This document shows positions 54,728 to 61,129 of a stretch of 64,000 nucleotides of DNA, one piece after another (within the stretch, counting starts at the first letter, position 1; each line of letters begins with the position of its first letter). Source of the stretch: CAZEQJ01 sp964514385 (GTDB lineage Bacteria > Bacteroidota > Bacteroidia > Cytophagales > Cyclobacteriaceae); NCBI GenBank assembly GCA_964514385.1, contig CAZEQJ010000007.1:62001-126000 (forward strand), given 5' to 3'. The translations under genes and the position numbers were made by a program. The notes under the pieces were generated by a model, which was given only the letters and a program-made list of their open reading frames with translations, was not told where the DNA came from and searched no databases.

Positions 54728-57337
54728 TTATATGGAAATTTTATCCAGATTCAGGAATTCAATTTCTCCGCTATCATTCACATCAATACCTATCAGCGAA
54801 TCCCGGTCTACTTCACCACCCAGTATCTTTTTAGACAGCGGATTGAGTAGCTCACGTTGCAGCACACGCTTTAAAGGTCGTGCACCAAACTGAGGATCGT
54901 AGCCGAGCTGTCCCAGTTTAGCCAATACCTTGTCGGTAGCTTCAAGTTTGATACCATTTTGCTCCATCTGGTTTTGAATGATCCTGAACTGGATATCCAC
55001 AATTTTGCGCAGATCAGCCCTGGATAATGGCTGGAACATGATGATTTCATCTATGCGGTTGAGAAACTCCGGCCTGAAGGATTTTTTCAATACCTCAAAC
55101 ACCTGTTTTTGAGTCTCCTCCACCACTTCAGACATATTTTCATCTGTAATGCCTTCAAAACGTTCCTGGATAATATGTGAGCCAAGGTTGGTCGTCATGA
55201 TGATGATGGTATTTTTAAAGTTAGCCACGCGTCCTTTATTATCGGTTAACCGGCCATCATCCAGTACCTGCAACAAGATATTAAAAGCATCCGGGTGTGC
55301 TTTTTCGATTTCATCCAGCAGGATAACCGAATACGGCTTTCTCCGCACCGCCTCGGTCAGCTGGCCACCTTCATCATAACCGACATATCCCGGAGGCGCA
55401 CCAATCAACCGGCTAACAGCATGGCGCTCCTGGTATTCCGACATGTCGATGCGTACCATGTTGTTTTCATCATTAAACAGGTAAGCGGCTAATGCTTTGG
55501 CTAATTCGGTTTTACCGACACCCGTAGTACCTGCAAAGATGAAGGACCCTATTGGCTTTTTTGGATCCTGTAGTCCGGCACGGCTACGTCGTACTGCATC
55601 GGATAATGCTGTGATGGCTTCTTTCTGTCCGGCAATGCGTTTATTTAACTCATTTTCCAGATGCAGCAGTTTTTCCCGTTCACTTTGCAGCATCTTCGAT
55701 ACCGGAATACCTGTCCAGCGTGCCACTACCTCGGCAATATCTTCAGCATCTACCTCTTCCTTGAGCATAGGATTATCTCCCAAATCGTCCATCTGCTGCT
55801 TTAGTGACTCGAGTCTTTCATTTTCCTTGGCAATTAAACCATACCGGATTTCGGCCACACGGCCATAATCACCGGAACGCTCGGCCTGCTCAGCCTGTAT
55901 TTTCAGCTCTTCCAGGTTTTCTTTGGCTTCGCGAATTCCTTTAATCACATTTTTTTCATTTTCCCATTTTGCCTTTAGGGAATTCCGCGTTTCGCTGAGT
56001 TCAGTGATTTCTTTATTCAGCGCAGACTCCTTATCCTTATCTTTTTCTCTTCGGATCGCCTCACGCTCAATTTCCAGCTGCATGATTTTTCGTTGCAATT
56101 CATCCAGTTCCTCAGGCAATGAGTCAATCTCGATTCTAAGTTTAGATGCGGCCTCATCCATCAGGTCAATGGCCTTATCAGGAAGAAAGCGATCTGTGAT
56201 ATATCTGTTGGACAATTCTACTGCGGCAATTACAGCATCATCCTTAATGCGCACGCCATGGTGCACCTCGTACTTGTCTTTGATGCCGCGCAGTATAGAA
56301 ACGGCATCCTGAGTATCCGGCTCATCCACCATTACAGACTGGAAGCGACGCTCCAATGCCTTATCTTTTTCAATATATTTTTGGTATTCTTTTAAGGTAG
56401 TAGCTCCTATAGCATGCAGCTCGCCTCTTGCCAGCGCAGGTTTCAGAAGGTTGGCAGCGTCCATGGCGCCCTCGCCACCCCCACCGGCACCTATCAGGGT
56501 GTGGATCTCATCGATAAATAGAATGATCTCGCCGTTGCTGTCCGTAACTTCTTTGATGACAGCCTTGAGGCGTTCTTCAAATTCACCTTTGTATTTGGCT
56601 CCGGCAACGAGTAAACCCATATCCAGCGCAATGATCGTTTTGGACTTCAGGTTTTCCGGCACATCTCCGTCCACGATACGCTGCGCCATACCTTCTACAA
56701 TAGCCGTTTTACCCACACCAGGTTCGCCAAGCAGGATCGGGTTGTTCTTCGTGCGCCGGGAAAGTATCTGCAACACCCGTCTGATTTCCTCATCCCGGCC
56801 TATCACGGGGTCTATTTTTCCCTGTTCTGCCAGTTTATTCAGGTTTTTGCTGTAGCGTTCGAGTGAACGGTATTTATTTTCAGCGTTGGCGTCTTTCACC
56901 GACTCACCCCCGCGCAGCTCTTCAATCACCTTTAGCAGGGGCTTTTTGGTGATGCCCAGCTTTTTTAACATATCACTTACTTTGGAGGATGTCTCAGTCA
57001 GTCCGAGTAGGATATGTTCAATGGTAACAAATTCATCCTTAAAGGTTTTAAGGTGCTTCTGAGCATCCTGTAATACCTGATAAGAGGTGTTAGATAAATA
57101 AGGTTGCTGACCGCTAACCTTAGGGTAACTGTTAATGATGGTCTCCAGCTCCTGATCAAACTGGGCTTTGTTGATCTCCATTTTCTTAAAAATAAAAGAG
57201 ATCACGTTTTCATCGGTCTGGACGATGCCTTTAAGCAGATGTCCGGGCTCAATGGCCGGCTGGTTGTTGGCCATAGCAACTTCAGTTGCTTTTTGGATAG
57301 CTTCCTGTGATTTTATGGTATAATTCTGAAAGTTCAT
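54728..57337 (-). CDS. clpB: ATP-dependent chaperone ClpB
   Basis: Hsp104-family disaggregase of 869 residues. An N-terminal Clp_N domain is followed by AAA1 with Walker A GEPGVGKT, a long coiled-coil middle domain (about 410-530), AAA2 with Walker A GTTGVGKTELAKALA, and the C-terminal D2-small domain. All arginine-finger and pore motifs inspected (KYKGEFEERLKA, GYVGYDEGG) are present. Heat-shock control is likely but no CIRCE-like element was seen. Confidence 0.97.
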   Translation of the reverse strand: MNFQNYTIKSQEAIQKATEVAMANNQPAIEPGHLLKGIVQTDENVISFIFKKMEINKAQFDQELETIINSYPKVSGQQPYLSNTSYQVLQDAQKHLKTFKDEFVTIEHILLGLTETSSKVSDMLKKLGITKKPLLKVIEELRGGESVKDANAENKYRSLERYSKNLNKLAEQGKIDPVIGRDEEIRRVLQILSRRTKNNPILLGEPGVGKTAIVEGMAQRIVDGDVPENLKSKTIIALDMGLLVAGAKYKGEFEERLKAVIKEVTDSNGEIILFIDEIHTLIGAGGGGEGAMDAANLLKPALARGELHAIGATTLKEYQKYIEKDKALERRFQSVMVDEPDTQDAVSILRGIKDKYEVHHGVRIKDDAVIAAVELSNRYITDRFLPDKAIDLMDEAASKLRIEIDSLPEELDELQRKIMQLEIEREAIRREKDKDKESALNKEITELSETRNSLKAKWENEKNVIKGIREAKENLEELKIQAEQAERSGDYGRVAEIRYGLIAKENERLESLKQQMDDLGDNPMLKEEVDAEDIAEVVARWTGIPVSKMLQSEREKLLHLENELNKRIAGQKEAITALSDAVRRSRAGLQDPKKPIGSFIFAGTTGVGKTELAKALAAYLFNDENNMVRIDMSEYQERHAVSRLIGAPPGYVGYDEGGQLTEAVRRKPYSVILLDEIEKAHPDAFNILLQVLDDGRLTDNKGRVANFKNTIIIMTTNLGSHIIQERFEGITDENMSEVVEETQKQVFEVLKKSFRPEFLNRIDEIIMFQPLSRADLRKIVDIQFRIIQNQMEQNGIKLEATDKVLAKLGQLGYDPQFGARPLKRVLQRELLNPLSKKILGGEVDRDSLIGIDVNDSGEIEFLNLDKISI

Positions 57338-57451
57338 GATCGTCTTAGATTACTGATCAGGTATAAACAAACTACCTGCCATCTCATAAAGTCTGCTATT
57401 ATGGCTGAATAATTCAAAATTAATGCTATTTTTCAGACAAAATGACAGATT

Positions 57452-57898
57452 ATGGCGAGGGTAAAGCTTGACAGACCCGAATCTTTTCAATTTTCTACGG
57501 AGATTTCGGTTCGCATTACGGATCTTAATTACGGGGCTCATCTGGGCAACGATGCAGTATTGACATTGGTCCATGAGGCACGGGTACGGTTTTTAAAAGC
57601 TTTGGGCATTGAAAATGAAGCAGATGGGTTTGATGGTCATGGGATTATCCAGGCCGATGCTGCTATTGTGTATAAGGCCGAAGGTTTTTATGGAGATGTG
57701 CTTATTTTCTCTATGGCATGTATGGATTTTACTTCTTCCGGCTTTGATATCTTTTACGAGATAAAAAAGGCGGACGGCACATTGGTAGCTCAGGCCAAGA
57801 CGGGATTGGTGTGCTTTGACTATACGGCGAGGAAGGTGGTGCGAATCAGTGAGGGGTTGAAGGACAGGTTGAGTAAGTCGATGGGAAGCGGTAGCTGA
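57452..57898 (+). CDS. Hotdog-fold acyl-CoA thioesterase-like protein
   Basis: A 148-residue 4HBT-type protein: RITDLNYGAHLGNDAVLTLVHEARVRFL (from RITD to RFL) carries the family active-site Asp/Asn region and helix. Substrate unknown. Its last codons and stop (AGCGGTAGCTGA) are repeated at 58415, flanking the accessory cassette. Confidence 0.8.
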   Translation: MARVKLDRPESFQFSTEISVRITDLNYGAHLGNDAVLTLVHEARVRFLKALGIENEADGFDGHGIIQADAAIVYKAEGFYGDVLIFSMACMDFTSSGFDIFYEIKKADGTLVAQAKTGLVCFDYTARKVVRISEGLKDRLSKSMGSGS

Positions 57899-57907
57899 GG
57901 TGATTTT
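57887..57907. repeat. 21-bp direct repeat, left copy
   Basis: Covers the thioesterase stop codon. An identical copy lies at 58415-58435, with the MNT/HEPN cassette between. Confidence 0.85.
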
Positions 57908-57970
57908 AATAGTTTATGGATCAAGCAGGACGTAGGCGCAATTCGAAAAATTAATTATTAACTTTAAATC

Positions 57971-58261
57971 ATGAGTCCAAAGGAAGATTTATTAACTGAG
58001 CTTAGGAATTTGAAGTTTCAATTGAGTAAGAAGTATCCAATTACTAGCATGGCACTTTTTGGCTCATTTTCCCGCGGTGATCAATCAGATAATAGTGACG
58101 TTGACATACTTGTCGAACTGGACGGTAAAATTGGCTCAAAATTCATTGATTTAGCTGAAGAACTCGAGTCTGCTATAGGAAGAAAGGTGGATCTTATTTC
58201 AAAAAATGGAATCAAACCAAAATATTTGAAGGCAATAAATGATGAATTAATCTATGTCTAA
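57971..58261 (+). CDS. MNT-type minimal nucleotidyltransferase (antitoxin of an MNT-HEPN pair)
   Basis: A 96-residue nucleotidyltransferase with the GSFSRGDQSDNSDVDILVE signature (residues 31-49), metal-binding Asp43 and Asp45. In MNT-HEPN systems such proteins neutralise the HEPN RNase toxin. Its stop overlaps a gene start (58254) that begins like HEPN but is broken. Lower GC than neighbours. Confidence 0.85.
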   Translation: MSPKEDLLTELRNLKFQLSKKYPITSMALFGSFSRGDQSDNSDVDILVELDGKIGSKFIDLAEELESAIGRKVDLISKNGIKPKYLKAINDELIYV

Positions 58262-58360
58262 AAGAGATAATATTCTACTTATCCAAGACATGCTTGAATC
58301 TGCGATTATACCCATGTTGTAAGTAAGAATACGTTGGATAAGCTTGAAGAAGGAGCCTAA
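58254..58360 (+). pseudogene. Truncated, frameshifted HEPN toxin remnant
   Basis: Starts MSKRDNILLIQDMLESAI, the usual HEPN N-terminus, stops at 58322 in frame, while a shifted frame continues YTHVVSKNTLDKLEEGA to a TAA at 58358-58360. The catalytic R-x4-6-H region, normally near the C-terminus, is gone. A dead toxin with its antitoxin kept. Confidence 0.65.
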
Positions 58361-58414
58361 TTCAAATTATTGAGGTTTAGTCGAATTATCATGGCTTTGA
58401 GTCAGTAACCTGGT

Positions 58415-58435
58415 AGCGGTAGCTGAGGTGATTTT
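58415..58435. repeat. 21-bp direct repeat, right copy
   Basis: Identical to 57887-57907. Confidence 0.85.
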
Positions 58436-58515
58436 GTTATTCCTTTAGGTTTTTTTGTTACCAATCTGTCACAGCATTCTAAAATTATATTGTTATATTT
58501 ATAAGCAAAACTTCC

Positions 58516-59145
58516 ATGATACCTATGAATAAAGCATTTTTTACCTTTTTGATTTTTATCTGCCTCATTCCGGCATTTGGTCAGGAGTCGCCAAAAATTA
58601 AAAATCATCATACTTTTAAAACCAGCTACAATCTCTATCAGAACCTTAGCGGTGATAATCAACTTGATATGGGTGTAGCATTGAATTACAACTATGGGGT
58701 ATTTCAATTTTTAGAAATAGGAATAAAGGGAGGTTTTATTCCAAAAAGTCTATTGCCAGCTTCTGCATTTAGCCGCGAAACCCTGCCCAACGGTAAAATC
58801 GCCTATACCCCGAATTCATCCTTTTTCTATAATAGGGGGGTAGTAATGATTTACGGGCTAAATGCCAATGTCCACCCGTTTCCATATGTAATTAAAATGA
58901 ATAACTTCAGAATCGATCTATACGCCTCTTTTCATTTAGGGCTTCTGACACCCGTAGGAGGAAAGCTGGCTCCTTCCTTTGCAAGTGAAGCCGACCTCAA
59001 CGGGGCGGAGTTTCTAAGTGATTATGGTGCATATGGCGGTTTTGGCTTTTATTTTTTCAACAACCTTGGCGCTTATGTTGAATATGGCTATGGTAACCGA
59101 AATCTGTTCAAGGCCGGCTTAACCTATAAGATCCCGGGCAGTTAA
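58516..59145 (+). CDS. Outer-membrane-type beta-barrel protein of unknown function
   Basis: A 209-residue protein with a signal peptide (MNKAFFTFLIFICLIPAFGQ; an ATG at 58525 is the likelier start). The mature part has alternating aromatic/glycine strands and a terminal GLTYKI strand, as expected for a small outer-membrane barrel. No specific family recognised. Confidence 0.65.
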   Translation: MIPMNKAFFTFLIFICLIPAFGQESPKIKNHHTFKTSYNLYQNLSGDNQLDMGVALNYNYGVFQFLEIGIKGGFIPKSLLPASAFSRETLPNGKIAYTPNSSFFYNRGVVMIYGLNANVHPFPYVIKMNNFRIDLYASFHLGLLTPVGGKLAPSFASEADLNGAEFLSDYGAYGGFGFYFFNNLGAYVEYGYGNRNLFKAGLTYKIPGS

Positions 59146-59263
59146 TCTGTCCTTCTATCCGGCTTCCCTTTTTAGCCATAGCAGCACTGCCTGCTGGAGA
59201 CTGTATAAAGTACTCGTAAATTAATTTTATTGTTGAATCCTTTTCTGAATTGCAAGCGTTTAC

Positions 59264-59271
59264 TAATTTTG
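59264..59271 (+). promoter_or_regulatory. Putative -7 element upstream of tRNA-His
   Basis: TAATTTTG matches TAnnTTTG, 27 nt before the tRNA. -33 element not clear. Confidence 0.35.
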
Positions 59272-59297
59272 CATTCCTTTCGAAAGAGAGGTAGATG

Positions 59298-59371
59298 GTG
59301 GTTGTAGTTCAGTTGGTTAGAACGCCTGATTGTGGTTCAGGAGGTCGTCGGTTCGAGCCCGATCTTCCACC
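59298..59371 (+). tRNA. tRNA-His (anticodon GTG)
   Basis: D arm GTTC/GAAC, anticodon stem CCTGA/TCAGG with loop TTGTGGT (anticodon GTG at 34-36), T arm GTCGG-TTCGAGC-CCGAT. G at 59297 and C73 fit the His-specific G-1:C73 pair. In the acceptor stem GTGGTTG faces CTTCCAC, giving T-T mismatches at pairs 5-68 and 6-67 that would not occur with CAACCAC. The CCA end is not encoded as such. Its last bases are the repeat unit of the adjacent elements. Confidence 0.93.
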
Positions 59372-59373
59372 CA
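59358..59373 (+). repeat. tRNA-His 3' end, copy 0 (candidate attachment site)
   Basis: CCCGATCTTCCACCCA, in place in the tRNA gene; identical copies at 59831 and 60301. Confidence 0.9.
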
Positions 59374-59374
59374 C

Positions 59375-59415
59375 GCCCCAGCATTCCTGAGTTTATCGAA
59401 GGACTGGGGCTTTTT
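59375..59415 (+). terminator. tRNA-His terminator carried by unit 1
   Basis: GCCCCAG / CTGGGGC stem with an inner TCCT/AGGA pairing, followed by five T. Confidence 0.8.
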
Positions 59416-59423
59416 ATTTTTTT

Positions 59424-59720
59424 ATGACCTACTACACTTACATTCTTTATTCTCAAAAACTTGGCTCTTTCTACAAGGGACACTGCAATAATATTAACGA
59501 CCGATTAAGACGTCATAATTCAGGGTATGAAAAGTACACTGTAAAAGGCTTGCCATGGGAGCTAGTTTGGTTCAAAATGATGGATTCTAAATCCGAGGCA
59601 TCCATCTTTGAAAAGAAACTGAAAAACCTTAATCAAAAACGTTTAATAGATCTAATGAAGAGAAATAGTGAGTATCTAACTGATCAGGGAAAAGAAATCA
59701 TCGCAAAGTTCGAGCTCTGA
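59424..59720 (+). CDS. GIY-YIG nuclease-family protein, copy 1
   Basis: A 98-residue single-domain GIY-YIG protein. YTYILYS replaces the GIY strand, FYKGHC the YIG strand, the catalytic Arg lies in NDRLRRHNSG and the metal-binding Glu in SEASIFEKKLK. Protein identical to copy 2; the DNA differs by one synonymous base near the start. The ATG follows directly after the tRNA terminator. Many small genes of this family occur in Bacteroidota genomes; here the flanking tRNA repeats suggest a homing-type role. Confidence 0.88.
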   Translation: MTYYTYILYSQKLGSFYKGHCNNINDRLRRHNSGYEKYTVKGLPWELVWFKMMDSKSEASIFEKKLKNLNQKRLIDLMKRNSEYLTDQGKEIIAKFEL

Positions 59721-59807
59721 CAATCAGCTATGCTGATGTCAGAATACTGACATGTGAAGTATGGTCAGTGCCTAGACAATCAGCTATGCTGATGTCAGAA
59801 TACTGAC
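59719..59807. repeat. Pair of 33-nt structured repeats, unit 1
   Basis: Copies at 59719-59751 and 59775-59807, each with CAGC-TAT-GCTG and a GTCAG-AATA-CTGAC hairpin. The first includes the GIY-YIG stop codon. Confidence 0.85.
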
Positions 59808-59830
59808 TTGTGCTTAGCACAATGTCAGTG

Positions 59831-59846
59831 CCCGATCTTCCACCCA
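59831..59846 (+). repeat. tRNA-His 3' end, copy 1
   Basis: CCCGATCTTCCACCCA without the rest of the tRNA. Confidence 0.9.
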
Positions 59847-59847
59847 C

Positions 59848-59888
59848 GCCCCAGAATTCCTGAGATTATCGAAGGACTGGGGCTTTTT
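59848..59888 (+). terminator. Terminator hairpin of unit 2
   Basis: GCCCCAG / CTGGGGC stem and five T, as in unit 1 but not attached to a complete tRNA. Confidence 0.75.
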
Positions 59889-59893
59889 ATTTT

Positions 59894-60190
59894 ATGACCT
59901 ACTATACTTACATTCTTTATTCTCAAAAACTTGGCTCTTTCTACAAGGGACACTGCAATAATATTAACGACCGATTAAGACGTCATAATTCAGGGTATGA
60001 AAAGTACACTGTAAAAGGCTTGCCATGGGAGCTAGTTTGGTTCAAAATGATGGATTCTAAATCCGAGGCATCCATCTTTGAAAAGAAACTGAAAAACCTT
60101 AATCAAAAACGTTTAATAGATCTAATGAAGAGAAATAGTGAGTATCTAACTGATCAGGGAAAAGAAATCATCGCAAAGTTCGAGCTCTGA
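59894..60190 (+). CDS. GIY-YIG nuclease-family protein, copy 2
   Basis: 98 residues, identical to the product of 59424-59720, including the Arg and Glu active-site candidates. The near-perfect DNA identity means the duplication is recent or kept uniform by gene conversion. It sits in the distal unit, which ends in another copy of the tRNA-His 3' end and the presumed original tRNA terminator. Confidence 0.88.
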   Translation: MTYYTYILYSQKLGSFYKGHCNNINDRLRRHNSGYEKYTVKGLPWELVWFKMMDSKSEASIFEKKLKNLNQKRLIDLMKRNSEYLTDQGKEIIAKFEL

Positions 60191-60277
60191 CAATCAGCTA
60201 TGCTGATGTCAGAATACTGACATGTGAAGTATGGTCAGTGCCTAGACAATCAGCTATGCTGATGTCAGAATACTGAC
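60189..60277. repeat. Pair of 33-nt structured repeats, unit 2
   Basis: Copies at 60189-60221 and 60245-60277, identical to those in unit 1. Confidence 0.85.
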
Positions 60278-60300
60278 TTGTGCTTAGCACAATGTCAGTG

Positions 60301-60316
60301 CCCGATCTTCCACCCA
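60301..60316 (+). repeat. tRNA-His 3' end, copy 2
   Basis: CCCGATCTTCCACCCA followed by a different terminator, probably the original context of the tRNA gene. Confidence 0.9.
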
Positions 60317-60317
60317 T

Positions 60318-60363
60318 AAAGCTCCAGGTTCTTTGCGTTGTTCGAAGAGTTGGAGCTTTTTTT
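60318..60363 (+). terminator. Probable original tRNA-His terminator
   Basis: AAAGCTCCA pairs with TGGAGCTTT, followed by seven T in all from 60357. Its sequence differs from the element terminators. It abuts the vapC-like stop codon. Confidence 0.75.
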
Positions 60364-60778
60364 ATTTAAGAGATCTCAAAAAGCTGTCAGGCGTCATCAC
60401 TGCTATGTCAGCATGGTCGTAATCTTTTACGTTTCTTGTCAGAATCACATCTATTCGCTTATAGTCCAATACCGAATAATACTGCAATGCATCTTCAAAA
60501 TCCTTAAAATCACTATCCAAGGCCTGCAGGACCGACCCTTCATCAACTTTCAGCAGTTGTAAATACCCCGAAAGAATTCGCAGAAGTTCAACTGCACGGC
60601 GGTGTGAAGAACCATGCTTGCGCATGATGTAGTATATATTACAAAAGCTTAATGATGTGGCATTCCCCTTAATTTTCCTCTCTTCAATCAGTGTAAAAAT
60701 TCGCTCTGTATCATCCGCATATGGCACCCGGTCTGCCAGGTAATCAAGAATCACATCCGTATCCAATAATACATCCAT
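60362..60778 (-). CDS. PIN-domain toxin (VapC-like)
   Basis: A 138-residue PIN RNase. LLDTDVILDYL carries the first acidic residues (Asp6, Asp8), DFKDFEDALQY the central ones and ILTRNVKDYDHADI the last. Expected to cleave RNA and be held by the 83-residue protein encoded directly upstream (1-nt overlap). Confidence 0.88.
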   Translation of the reverse strand: MDVLLDTDVILDYLADRVPYADDTERIFTLIEERKIKGNATSLSFCNIYYIMRKHGSSHRRAVELLRILSGYLQLLKVDEGSVLQALDSDFKDFEDALQYYSVLDYKRIDVILTRNVKDYDHADIAVMTPDSFLRSLK

Positions 60779-61029
60779 CAGGCTCCGTGTTTTTTAGTCA
60801 GTTGCGCTGCAAGCATTGACTTGTAGTCATTATCACCTAGTGTGCCAATGACGCCACGCAGTGATCTCAGTTTTTTGGAAGGTTCTGAAATCGTGATCTT
60901 TTTCTCTGTGATCAATAGCCGGAAATAGTTTTCCACCAGATCAGAAAGGCTCCTTCCTTCTTGTCTGGCAATTTTTTTGGCCTCCTCGGATAAGGTTTTA
61001 TCAATGTTTAAAGTCAGTTTGACATTCAT
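60778..61029 (-). CDS. DUF6364-type antitoxin
   Basis: An 83-residue protein with a ribbon-helix-helix-like N-terminus (VKLTLNIDKTLSEEAKKIAR) and a C-terminal toxin-binding tail. It precedes and overlaps the PIN toxin, the usual order. The 34-bp palindrome at 61031 ends one base before its ATG, so it could be the operator of this operon (inference). Confidence 0.8.
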   Translation of the reverse strand: MNVKLTLNIDKTLSEEAKKIARQEGRSLSDLVENYFRLLITEKKITISEPSKKLRSLRGVIGTLGDNDYKSMLAAQLTKKHGA

Positions 61030-61030
61030 T

Positions 61031-61064
61031 GTTACGTAACTTTGTGTACGAAAAGTTACGTAAC
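61031..61064. repeat. 34-bp palindrome, copy 2
   Basis: Same GTTACGTAACTTT arms as 22351-22384, loop GTGTACGA. Lies between the divergent antitoxin and ABC-F genes. Confidence 0.85.
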
Positions 61065-61129
61065 ATTTTTTATTTTACAAAGCATGGTATTGCTTTCACC
61101 TTTTATCTTTCTCCTGTTAACTTCGCCTC

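Larger units (their letters stand above)
59374..59846 (+). mobile_element. tRNA-His-associated GIY-YIG element, unit 1
   Basis: A 473-bp unit: terminator hairpin, 98-residue GIY-YIG gene, two 33-nt structured repeats, and a copy of the tRNA-His 3' end. Almost identical to unit 2. No transposase, integrase or terminal inverted repeats seen. Confidence 0.75.
59847..60316 (+). mobile_element. tRNA-His-associated GIY-YIG element, unit 2
   Basis: A 470-bp tandem copy of unit 1, with a few single-base changes and a 3-base shorter T-run before the gene. Confidence 0.75.

Noticed and set aside
59719..60277. Repeated 33-nt sequences resembling a CRISPR array
   Set aside because: Only two copies per unit, the whole unit is duplicated, spacing is short and there are no cas genes.
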